The notes: generated from the letters alone by a model not told the origin. Numbered from the stretch's first letter, positions 1 to 5,544 are shown. The stretch: DNA of 6,856 nt from an uncultured Pseudomonadota bacterium (GCA_903890265.1 CAITAM010000044.1:1-6856); one strand, 5' to 3'. Made by a program: numbers and translations.

Positions 1-389
1 ATCCGCGACATGCGCACTTCGGTGTAGCGCATCGCCGCCGGCGGATCGCCGTCGACCGAGCCGAAGTTGCCCTGGCCGTCGATCAGCAGGTAGCGCATCG
101 AGAACGGCTGCGCCATGCGCACCAGCGAGTCGTAGACCGCCGAATCGCCGTGCGGGTGGTACTTGCCGATGACGTCGCCAACGATACGGGCCGACTTCTT
201 GTAGGCCTTGTTCCAGTCGTTGGACAGCTCGTGCATCGCATAGAGCACGCGCCGGTGGACCGGCTTCAGGCCGTCGCGCACGTCCGGCAGGGCGCGACCG
301 ACGATGACGCTCATGGCGTAGTCGAGATACGACTGGCGCATCTCGTCTTCGAGGTTGACGTGCAGTATCTCGCGGGCGATTTCAGCCAT
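1..389 (-). CDS. gyrA: DNA gyrase subunit A, N-terminal part (cut by window edge)
   Basis: This is the breakage-reunion subunit of DNA gyrase, the ATP-dependent type II topoisomerase that introduces negative supercoils with GyrB in the cytoplasm. Reading the minus strand from the ATG at 389-387 gives 129 complete codons that begin MAEIAREILHVNLEDEMRQS, and the frame stays open to the window edge. Residue numbering matches E. coli GyrA without gaps. The catalytic tyrosine is Y122 (AAMRYTE). The quinolone-resistance region reads GKYHPHGDSAVYD, with S83 and D87 in their susceptible forms. The C-terminal domains lie outside the window. The gene diverges from the amidohydrolase-like gene at 529. 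No strong Shine-Dalgarno precedes the ATG. The identification is essentially certain from the near-identity of this highly conserved region. Confidence 0.98.
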   Translation of the reverse strand, partial: MAEIAREILHVNLEDEMRQSYLDYAMSVIVGRALPDVRDGLKPVHRRVLYAMHELSNDWNKAYKKSARIVGDVIGKYHPHGDSAVYDSLVRMAQPFSMRYLLIDGQGNFGSVDGDPPAAMRYTEVRMSR

Positions 390-424
390 TGATGTCGCGT
401 TACGCTCTGGTGATCAAGCCCGAA

Positions 425-433
425 ATGTTACCA
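425..433 (-). promoter_or_regulatory. gyrA: Possible extended -10 promoter of gyrA
   Basis: On the minus strand this reads TGGTAACAT: a TGn extension followed by a hexamer matching TATAAT at four of six positions. It would start transcription near 418, giving a leader of about 29 nt before the gyrA ATG. No TTGACA-like -35 is visible upstream. This is a weak call based on motif and position only. Confidence 0.28.
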
Positions 434-498
434 CATTGCGTCGCCCCGGCCGCCGGCATTCCGCCGCGTCCGGCCGGCCCGACCCCGGCGCCTGCCGC

Positions 499-504
499 TA
501 TACT
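499..504 (+). promoter_or_regulatory. -10 box of the amidohydrolase-ubiG-mupP operon
   Basis: TATACT is a five-of-six match to the sigma70 -10 hexamer, and it stands out in a very GC-rich background. It lies 24 nt before the ATG at 529, so the transcript would begin near 511 with a short leader that still contains the Shine-Dalgarno at 516-523. No convincing -35 sits 16-18 bp upstream, so activity may be weak or factor-dependent. A nearly identical block (GCTACACTCGGCGGC) occurs before the dehydrogenase gene at 4022-4036. Confidence 0.45.
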
Positions 505-515
505 CGCCGCCAGCC

Positions 516-523
516 AGGGGAGG
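516..523 (+). promoter_or_regulatory. Ribosome binding site that fixes the start at 529
   Basis: AGGGGAGG lies 5 nt before the ATG at 529. The frame is open upstream to 355, but that part overlaps the gyrA start and the promoter region. This Shine-Dalgarno is the main reason for choosing the internal ATG. Confidence 0.55.
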
Positions 524-528
524 CTCGG

Positions 529-1761
529 ATGCAGAGCGTCGACACCGTCATTCACGCGCGCTGGATCGCCCCGGTCGAACCGGCGGGCGTGCTGGAAAAC
601 CATGCCCTCGTCGTCAGGGACGGGCGCGTCGTCGACTGCCTGCCCGGTGCGCTCGCCGACAGCCGCTACCTCGCGCGGGAACGCCTCGAGCGCACCGGGC
701 ACCTGCTGCTGCCCGGCTTCGTCAACGCCGAGGTCGACCTCGAGTCGACCCTGTGGCGCGGCGCGGCGCTCGCCCGCCCGCGGCATTTTCCCGGCGCACC
801 GGCCGACGCGAGCGCCGAGGCGCTGGCCGACTCCGTAGCGCTCGGCTGCGTCGAGTCGCTGCTCGCCGGGATCACGACCTCGGCCAGCTTCGGCCACGCG
901 CCCGCGGCCGTCGCCGCGGGCGTGGCGGGCCTGAACGCGCGCGCGGTCCTCGCCGTCGCGGTCGACGAGACCCACGGCAGCGAGGAGGCGATGGCCACGG
1001 CGCTGCGCCTGCACGACGAGTTCCGTGACCACCCGCTGATCCGCACGGCCTTCGTGCTGAAGCAGCCCGCGCGGGCGACCGCCGCACACCTGACGCGACT
1101 TCGGGTGCTGGCGGATCAGCTCGAGCGGCCGGTCTTCATCGAGGCGACCGGGGCCGACCACGCCGGGCTGCACGACGCCGGCCTCTGGCACCCGGGCACC
1201 ACGCTGCTCGGCTACCCGGACCTCCCGGCCACGGCCGCGGCCGGGGTCGCGGTCGTGCACCGTCCGGCGGTCGACCTCGAACACCGCCGCGCGCCCGTGC
1301 CGCTCGGCGCACTCGCCATCGGCGGCACCCCGCTCGCGCTCGGCACCGGTCGACTGCCGGGCGCCCGGGATCCGCTTGAGCTACTTCGCCTCACCGCGCG
1401 ACTGAACGCCGGCAGCGACGAACGGCCGGCCCTGCCGCCGGCGATGCTGCTGCGGATGGCCACCCTCGGCGGTGCCATCGCGCTCGGGCTCGAGGACTCG
1501 CTCGGCTCGCTGGGCGTCGGCAAGCGTGCCGACTTTGTCCTGGTCGCGCTCGACGGACCCGCCGCCGTGCCGGTGCACGATCCGCTGGTGGCGCTGATCG
1601 ACAGCGGCCACGGCTCGCTCGTCACCGACGTCTGGATCGGTGGCCGGGCCGTGGTCGCCGAGCGGCGCGTCCGGGTCGCCGACGCGGACGAGATCGTCGC
1701 CCGGGCCGCCGCCCGGCGCGCCACCGCGCTTTCCTCGGCGACCCCCTCCGCGAGACAATAA
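529..1761 (+). CDS. TRZ/ATZ (MTA/SAH deaminase)-like amidohydrolase lacking metal ligands
   Basis: This 410-residue protein belongs by fold and synteny to the TRZ/ATZ amidohydrolases (5-methylthioadenosine/S-adenosylhomocysteine deaminase, MtaD-like). The N-terminal beta-sandwich part (ARWIAPVEPAGVLENHALVV) and the C-terminal signature (LLRMATLGGAIALGLEDSLG, then GVGKRADFVLV, about residues 307-339) fit the family well. The active site does not. The usual NAHxH metal motif after LLPG is NAEVD (66-70). The HxHE block reads VFIEAT (202-207). The VH before the acidic turn reads LLGYPDL. The catalytic GTDG reads GTGR (272-275). It is also slightly shorter than the usual 430-450 residues. The frame is uninterrupted, so it is probably a maintained protein without the ancestral deaminase chemistry. 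It leads an operon with ubiG, whose start is 4 bp after this stop. The ATG at 529 has a strong ribosome binding site. True function is unknown. Confidence 0.85.
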   Translation: MQSVDTVIHARWIAPVEPAGVLENHALVVRDGRVVDCLPGALADSRYLARERLERTGHLLLPGFVNAEVDLESTLWRGAALARPRHFPGAPADASAEALADSVALGCVESLLAGITTSASFGHAPAAVAAGVAGLNARAVLAVAVDETHGSEEAMATALRLHDEFRDHPLIRTAFVLKQPARATAAHLTRLRVLADQLERPVFIEATGADHAGLHDAGLWHPGTTLLGYPDLPATAAAGVAVVHRPAVDLEHRRAPVPLGALAIGGTPLALGTGRLPGARDPLELLRLTARLNAGSDERPALPPAMLLRMATLGGAIALGLEDSLGSLGVGKRADFVLVALDGPAAVPVHDPLVALIDSGHGSLVTDVWIGGRAVVAERRVRVADADEIVARAAARRATALSSATPSARQ

Positions 1762-1765
1762 GGCG

Positions 1766-2560
1766 ATGTCCATGCCAGCCCAGCCCGTTGCCGACCTCGC
1801 CGCCCCCGCCGGGCCGGCCGGCGCCGTGGCGAACGCCGCCGCTGCCGCGCCGGCCAACGTCGACCCGCAGGAAATCGCCAAGTTCGATGCGATCGCGCAG
1901 CGCTGGTGGGATCCGGAGGGCGAGTTCGCGCCGCTGCACCGGCTGAATCCCGTCCGGCTCGGGTTCCTCAGCCAGCACGCGCGGCTGGCGGGCGCGCAGG
2001 TGCTCGATGTCGGCTGCGGCGGCGGCCTGCTGTCGGAGGCCATGGCGAAAGCCGGCGCCCGCGTCCGCGGCGTCGACCTCAGCACCGCCGCGATCGAGGT
2101 CGCGGAACTGCACGCGCTCGCCGACGGCCTTGGCATTGAGTACCGGGTGGTCCCGGTCGAGAGCCTCGTCGCGACCGAGGCCGCCCGCTACGACGTCGTG
2201 ACCTGCATGGAACTGATCGAGCACGTGCCGGATCCGGCGACGCTGCTCGCCGCCCTCGCCGCGCTCGTCCGCCCGGGTGGCCTTGTGTTCGTCTCGACGC
2301 TGAACCGCACGGCGCGGTCCTTTGCGCTCGCGATCGTCGCTGCCGAGTACCTGCTTGGCCTCGTGCCGCGCGGCACGCACGAGTACGCGCGCTTCATCAA
2401 GCCGTCCGAGCTCGCGCGCGGCGCGCGTGCGGTGGGCCTTGAGCTCGTGGACGTCGCCGGCATCGAGCCGGTCCTGCCCGGGCGCGACTTCCGGCTCGGG
2501 CAGGACGTGCGCGTCAATTACGTCGCGGCGTTCCGCCGGCCGGCCGCCGGCACCCCGTGA
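1766..2560 (+). CDS. ubiG: UbiG, ubiquinone biosynthesis O-methyltransferase
   Basis: UbiG carries out both SAM-dependent O-methylations of ubiquinone biosynthesis (2-polyprenyl-6-hydroxyphenol and 3-demethylubiquinol) at the inner face of the membrane. From the ATG at 1766 the protein has 264 residues. The conserved part starts near residue 31 with NVDPQEIAKFDAIAQRWWD, a hallmark of UbiG. SAM motif I is VLDVGCGGGLLSE (79-91) and GVDLS follows at 102-106. The ExxEH signature is MELIEHVPD (E149, E152, H153). The stretch from TLNRTARSF to GTHEYARFIKPSEL is typical of the family's substrate and membrane-contact region. The first 30 or so residues are an Ala/Pro-rich extension not usual for UbiG. 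The TAAGG at 1759-1763 is only 2 nt from ATG 1766 but 8 nt from the in-frame ATG at 1772, which may be the true start. The 3' end overlaps the next gene by 4 bp (GTGA), implying translational coupling. Confidence 0.95.
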   Translation: MSMPAQPVADLAAPAGPAGAVANAAAAAPANVDPQEIAKFDAIAQRWWDPEGEFAPLHRLNPVRLGFLSQHARLAGAQVLDVGCGGGLLSEAMAKAGARVRGVDLSTAAIEVAELHALADGLGIEYRVVPVESLVATEAARYDVVTCMELIEHVPDPATLLAALAALVRPGGLVFVSTLNRTARSFALAIVAAEYLLGLVPRGTHEYARFIKPSELARGARAVGLELVDVAGIEPVLPGRDFRLGQDVRVNYVAAFRRPAAGTP

Positions 2561-3222
2561 GCGGCCGCCCGCCGGCGCGCGGCCTGCTGCTCGACCTCGA
2601 CGGGACGCTGCTCGACACCGGCCTCGACATGGGCGGCGCACTCAACCGCCTGCTCGTCGAAGAGGGTCGCCGCGCACTGCCCTACCCGCTCATCCGCCCG
2701 CACGTCTCGCACGGTGCCGCGGCGCTCGTGCGCCTCGGCTTCGGCAGCCCTGAGCCGAGCGAATTCGAACGGCTGCGGCAACGCTTCCTCGCGCTCTACG
2801 CGACGGACGTGGCGAGCGACACCACGCTCTTCCCGGGCTTCGCCGACGTGCTGCAGGCGGTCGAGTCGCGCGGGCTGCGCTGGGGCATCGTCACCAACAA
2901 GCCGACCGGCCTCACGGAGGCGCTGCTCACCGCTCTCGACCTGCGCCACCGCGCGGCCACCGTGGTCTGCGGCGACACGTTCCCGGAACGCAAGCCGCAC
3001 CCGCGGCCCATGCTGCACGCGGCCGCCGAACTCGGCGTCGAGGGCAGCGCACTCCTCTACGTGGGCGACGCCGAGCGGGACATTGCCGCGGGCCGGGCCG
3101 CCGGCATGCGCACACTCGCCGCCCGCTACGGCTACCTCGGCGCCGACGAGGATCCCTGGGCCTGGCAGCCGGACGGGGTCATCGACGAGCCGCGCGAACT
3201 GCTGCCGTGGCTCGGCCTGTAA
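2557..3222 (+). CDS. mupP: HAD phosphatase, MupP-like (MurNAc-6-phosphate phosphatase; Gph family)
   Basis: This is a 221-residue haloacid dehalogenase superfamily phosphatase. All four HAD motifs are present: DLDGTLLDT with nucleophile D13 and acid/base D15; T113 in IVTNKP; K146 in ERKPHP; and VGDAERD with D171 and D175. A helical cap lies between motifs I and II. The tail RYGYLGADEDP followed by DGVIDEPREL resembles MupP of Pseudomonas, which dephosphorylates MurNAc-6-phosphate in the AmgK/MurU cell-wall recycling route. The position directly after ubiG and near a YciK-like dehydrogenase is also the MupP context. Database pipelines often call such proteins phosphoglycolate phosphatase (Gph), and that activity cannot be excluded. 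The GTG start overlaps the ubiG stop as GTGA, and the next Met is M25, inside the cap, so GTG is preferred. The symbol is inferred from synteny and tail similarity. Confidence 0.85.
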   Translation: MSGRPPARGLLLDLDGTLLDTGLDMGGALNRLLVEEGRRALPYPLIRPHVSHGAAALVRLGFGSPEPSEFERLRQRFLALYATDVASDTTLFPGFADVLQAVESRGLRWGIVTNKPTGLTEALLTALDLRHRAATVVCGDTFPERKPHPRPMLHAAAELGVEGSALLYVGDAERDIAAGRAAGMRTLAARYGYLGADEDPWAWQPDGVIDEPRELLPWLGL

Positions 3223-4010
3223 CGGAGGATGCCGGGCACGCGCTGGCCCGCGCGTTCACGGCGAGCGACTGGCGTCCGCTGTACGCGCTCGCCGATGCGC
3301 TCGAGGCCGAGATCGAGGCGCTGGCCCGGCCGGCGGCCCGCCACGAGGTGAGCCACGTCAAGCTCCGCTGGTGGCACGAGGAGGCGGCGCGGCTCGGCGA
3401 TGGCAGTCCGCGCCATCCGCTGACCCGCGGGCTCGCGGGGCTTGGCCTTGAAGGCGCGACCGTGGCGCCCGTGCTGCAGGCGGCGCTTGCCGTCAGCGAG
3501 CGGCGGCTCGCCGGCCACGTGCCGGCGACCCTGCCGGACCTCGAACAGGATCTGGCGGCGACCGTCGCCCTCGGCGGTCGCCTCGCGGCGCTCGACCGCC
3601 CGTTGGACGTGCAGGCGCGCGCGGCGGCGCTGTCGGTCGCGATCGGCCTCGTGACGGTCGCGACGACCGTGCAGCCCGCGGCCGCCGTGGGTGATCTGCG
3701 CCTGCCGCTCGGGCCGCTCGATGCCGCCGGCGTGGCACCGGACGACCTGGCCGCCGAGCCGCTGCCCGATTCGGTACAGCCACTCGTGCGGGAACTCCTG
3801 GCGCGCGGCGTGGCCCTGGCCGGGGCGGCAGCGCCGTTGCCCGCGGAGGACGGTCGCCGGCTGCGCACCGTGACCGTGGAGGCCGCGCTCGCCGCCCGCC
3901 GCGCGCGCCGCCTGCTTCGCAGCGCGACCCTCGCCGAGGCCGCACCGACCCGCCTCGGGCTCCTTAAGGATCTCGTCTGCGCCTGGCGGGTGGCGGCACG
4001 GGCGCCGTGA
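3207..4010 (+). CDS. Squalene/phytoene synthase-like protein without Asp-rich motifs
   Basis: This 267-residue, Ala/Leu/Arg-rich, mostly helical protein resembles the squalene/phytoene synthase family. The clearest marker is VKLRWWHEEAARLGDG (51-66), matching the family's pattern of a short helix with LxWW and acidic residues, followed by RHPLTRGL. The catalytic DxxxD motifs that bind prenyl diphosphate magnesium are not seen. The first would fall near LYALADALEAEI (25-36), which has only one Asp in register, and no second copy is visible in the C-terminal half. Terpenoid synthase activity is therefore doubtful. The gene overlaps the mupP-like gene by 16 bp from GTG 3207. A GGAGG at 3224-3228 lies inside this reading frame and is followed by an out-of-frame ATG, so the exact start is uncertain. 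It ends the first operon, just before a terminator-like hairpin. Role unknown; possibly an accessory or scaffold protein. Confidence 0.72.
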   Translation: MARPVTEDAGHALARAFTASDWRPLYALADALEAEIEALARPAARHEVSHVKLRWWHEEAARLGDGSPRHPLTRGLAGLGLEGATVAPVLQAALAVSERRLAGHVPATLPDLEQDLAATVALGGRLAALDRPLDVQARAAALSVAIGLVTVATTVQPAAAVGDLRLPLGPLDAAGVAPDDLAAEPLPDSVQPLVRELLARGVALAGAAAPLPAEDGRRLRTVTVEAALAARRARRLLRSATLAEAAPTRLGLLKDLVCAWRVAARAP

Positions 4011-4012
4011 GC

Positions 4013-4043
4013 GTCGCCGGCGCTACACTCGGCGGCCGTTTTT
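4013..4043 (+). terminator. Possible intrinsic terminator after the ubiG operon
   Basis: A 7-bp stem (4013-4019 with 4030-4036, including one T-G wobble) with a 10-nt loop is followed by CG and five T residues (4039-4043). It begins 2 nt after the stop of the squalene/phytoene-synthase-like gene. The loop contains the TACACT hexamer listed separately, so the element may end one transcript and start the next. Confidence 0.42.
4024..4029 (+). promoter_or_regulatory. Possible -10 box of the short-chain dehydrogenase gene
   Basis: TACACT matches four of six positions of the -10 consensus and lies 35 nt before the ATG at 4065. Its flanks (GC before, CGGCGGC after) nearly match those of the -10 box at 499-504, which supports a shared promoter type. 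No good -35 is visible. Confidence 0.3.
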
Positions 4044-4064
4044 CGTGCTTATCAGGATGACGCG

Positions 4065-4820
4065 ATGACCGATCTCGCCCCCGGCTCCGACTACGCACCG
4101 GCTGCGGACCTGCTCACCGGCCGGCAGGTGCTGGTCACCGGCGCCGGCAGCGGCCTCGGTCGTGCGCTCAGCCTGGCCCTTGCCCGGCACGGCGCGACGG
4201 TACTGCTCAGCGGTCGCCGCGCCCGCCCGCTCGAGTCGACCTACGACGCCATTGCGGCACTCGGCCTCGCGCGGCCCGCCCTGCTGCCCTTCGATCTCGA
4301 GAACGCGCTGGCCGGCGACTACGACCGACTGGTCGAGGCGGTCGATGCCGAGTTCGGCGGACTCGATGCGCTCGTGCACTGTGCGGCGATCCTCGGCACC
4401 CGCGCGCCCATCGAGCATTACGACGTGCCGACCTGGTGTCGCGTGCTGCAGGTGAACCTCACCGCGGCGTTTGCCCTGACCCAGGGCCTGCTGCCGCTCG
4501 TGAGCCGCCGGCGCGGCCACGTGCTCTTCTCGACCTGCGACCAGGGCCAGCGCGGCACGGCCTATTTCGGCGCGTACGCGGTGGCGAAGGCCGGTCTCGA
4601 GCGGCTCGCGGAGACGCTCGCCGACGAGACCGAGGGCACGCTCAAGGTCCACAGCGTGGACCCCGGACCGTTGCAGACGGGCCTTCGCCTGCAGGTCTTC
4701 CCGGCCGAGGGTGGCACGGTCGCGCCGTCGCCCGAGCACGCGACCCGAACCTACCTCTGGCTGCTCGACCGGTCGTGCCCGGCCGCGAGCGGCAGCCGGA
4801 TCACGATCCCCGCGCCCTGA
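4065..4820 (+). CDS. Short-chain dehydrogenase/reductase, YciK-like, with Cys at the catalytic Ser position
   Basis: This 251-residue protein is a classical short-chain dehydrogenase with an N-terminal NAD(P)-binding Rossmann fold. The glycine motif is TGAGSGLG (25-32), and SGRR after strand 2 suggests NADP preference. LENALAG and the VNLTAAFALTQGLLPL stretch match E. coli YciK, as do the tail features VDPGPLQTG and TYLWLLDRS. The YxxxK pair is Y171/K175 in GAYAVAK. The residue 13 before the Tyr, normally Ser, is C158 (FSTCDQG); T157 is adjacent. The NNAG motif is altered to HCAA (105-108). The substrate is unknown, and the position next to ubiG and mupP is characteristic of yciK-type genes in gammaproteobacteria. 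The ATG at 4065 has an AGGA 7 nt upstream. Family assignment is firm; the YciK subgroup is likely. Confidence 0.9.
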   Translation: MTDLAPGSDYAPAADLLTGRQVLVTGAGSGLGRALSLALARHGATVLLSGRRARPLESTYDAIAALGLARPALLPFDLENALAGDYDRLVEAVDAEFGGLDALVHCAAILGTRAPIEHYDVPTWCRVLQVNLTAAFALTQGLLPLVSRRRGHVLFSTCDQGQRGTAYFGAYAVAKAGLERLAETLADETEGTLKVHSVDPGPLQTGLRLQVFPAEGGTVAPSPEHATRTYLWLLDRSCPAASGSRITIPAP

Positions 4821-5034
4821 CGGGAGGCCCAAAGCGCCGGCCCACGGACCGCCCGCCCGCCGCACCGCGCTCGGTCAGGTTTTGTCGACGGAGCGCAAAG
4901 CCGTGCAAAGAGCCACCGATCGGCGCGATGCCAGACCTAGTATCGATGGGAAGGCTCGCGCACGGTGCCGATCACACGGACCGGACGGGGCCCGGGTTCC
5001 CGATCTCGCCTCGCTTCATGTCACGGAGAGATTC
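4821..5034. other. 214-bp intergenic region before the lipoprotein gene
   Basis: No convincing gene was seen here. It contains a 6-bp inverted repeat (GCGCTC at 4867-4872 and GAGCGC at 4891-4896) with an 18-nt loop, and a possible -10 box TAGTAT at 4938-4943 that would give a leader of about 85 nt. No matching -35 is evident. The composition is less uniformly GC-rich than the genes, fitting a regulatory spacer. Confidence 0.35.
5025..5028 (+). promoter_or_regulatory. Shine-Dalgarno selecting the start at 5035
   Basis: GGAG lies 6 nt before ATG 5035. The three later in-frame ATG codons (5080, 5095, 5110) sit inside the tandem repeat and have no such site, so this element decides the annotated start. 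Confidence 0.5.
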
Positions 5035-5124
5035 ATGATCCGATCCACGACGCTCCGACCCACGCTGATCCGATCCACGATGATCCGATCCACGATGATC
5101 CGATCCACGATGATCCGAACCACG
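5035..5124 (+). repeat. Six copies of a 15-bp in-frame tandem repeat
   Basis: The unit ATGATCCGATCCACG occurs exactly at 5035, 5080 and 5095. Variants occur at 5050 (four changes), 5065 (one change, CTG start) and 5110 (one change). The period of 15 keeps the reading frame and encodes MIRST-like pentads in the n-region of the lipoprotein signal peptide. The array holds nine GATC sites. It begins exactly at the start codon. Confidence 0.95.
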
Positions 5125-5394
5125 CTCATTTTGCTGGCCGTCGCGGGCATCGGCCTGCAGGCCGGCTGCGTCACGACGACGCTCGCGCCGGGCGCGGAGT
5201 CGGTCCGGCTGGTGAAGAATCAGGCGGACGTGGCCTCCTGCAAGCCGATGGGCAACGTCCGTCGACCCGCAGACGACAACGTGGACATCCGCAACCTGAC
5301 GGTGGGGCTTGGCGGTGACACCCTGTTCGTGACCGAGGACGTGCTCGGCTCCTTCGTCAAGGCCGGCATCGCCTACCAGTGCGGTCGGACCTGA
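5035..5394 (+). CDS. Small DUF4156-like lipoprotein with repeat-expanded signal peptide
   Basis: The gene encodes a predicted 119-residue outer-membrane or periplasmic lipoprotein. The first 29 residues are a positively charged n-region made of MIRST-like pentads. Then comes a hydrophobic core (LILLAVAGIGL) and a lipobox-like LQAGC with C45 as the predicted lipidated residue; Gln at -3 is off consensus. The mature part carries APGAESVRLV (51-60), C69 in VASCKPMGNV, the block IRNLTVGLGGDTLFVT (85-100) and C116 near the end. This pattern recalls DUF4156/RcsF-type small lipoproteins, where Cys residues may pair; that assignment is from pattern memory. Starting at ATG 5110 would give a standard 19-residue signal peptide before the Cys, so the upstream pentads look like an added extension. 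Function unknown. It is separated by 214 bp from the dehydrogenase and probably has its own promoter. Confidence 0.8.
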   Translation: MIRSTTLRPTLIRSTMIRSTMIRSTMIRTTLILLAVAGIGLQAGCVTTTLAPGAESVRLVKNQADVASCKPMGNVRRPADDNVDIRNLTVGLGGDTLFVTEDVLGSFVKAGIAYQCGRT

Positions 5395-5403
5395 TCGCCT
5401 GGC

Positions 5404-5428
5404 CGGCGGGTGGCCGGCGCACCCGCCG
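5404..5428 (+). terminator. Strong GC hairpin after the lipoprotein gene
   Basis: An uninterrupted 8-bp stem (CGGCGGGT at 5404-5411 and ACCCGCCG at 5421-5428) with a 9-nt loop starts 10 nt after the stop codon. Only three T residues follow, at some distance, so it lacks a proper U-tract. It could act as a weak terminator or as an RNA 3'-end stabiliser. Confidence 0.35.
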
Positions 5429-5544
5429 ATCACGGTTTCCCTGCGCGGTGCAATCGGCTGCGGCGCGCGGGCTGCCCGGTCGCGGGCGGGCCAAATCTGC
5501 GATCATGCCGGGCTCCGCCCGCAGGCAGCCAAGTCCAAGCCCGC

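Noticed and set aside
67..210. Quinolone-resistance substitutions in GyrA
   Set aside because: Ser83 and Asp87 and their surroundings have the susceptible sequence.
355..528. N-terminal extension of the amidohydrolase-like protein to an upstream ATG
   Set aside because: It overlaps the gyrA start and the -10 box, has no family similarity, and the ATG at 529 has a strong Shine-Dalgarno.
1772..1861. Signal peptide or membrane segment at the UbiG N-terminus
   Set aside because: The Ala/Pro-rich stretch lacks a positively charged n-region and a continuous hydrophobic core, so it is more likely a disordered extension.
400..2641. Long minus-strand open frames (about 400-1284, 1381-2136, 1622-2641)
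   Set aside because: They are opposite well-supported genes, have Arg/Ala/Gly-rich translations without family signatures, and arise because high GC content removes stop codons.
4867..4896. Inverted repeat GCGCTC/GAGCGC as a terminator
   Set aside because: The stem is only 6 bp, the loop is 18 nt and no T-run follows the stem. The T-run lies in the loop.
5410..5544. N-terminal extension of the RlmL-like protein
   Set aside because: The translation is Pro/Arg/Gly-rich with no similarity to the family, and it runs through the hairpin after the lipoprotein gene. MHLIATCPEEA at 5545 is the conserved start.
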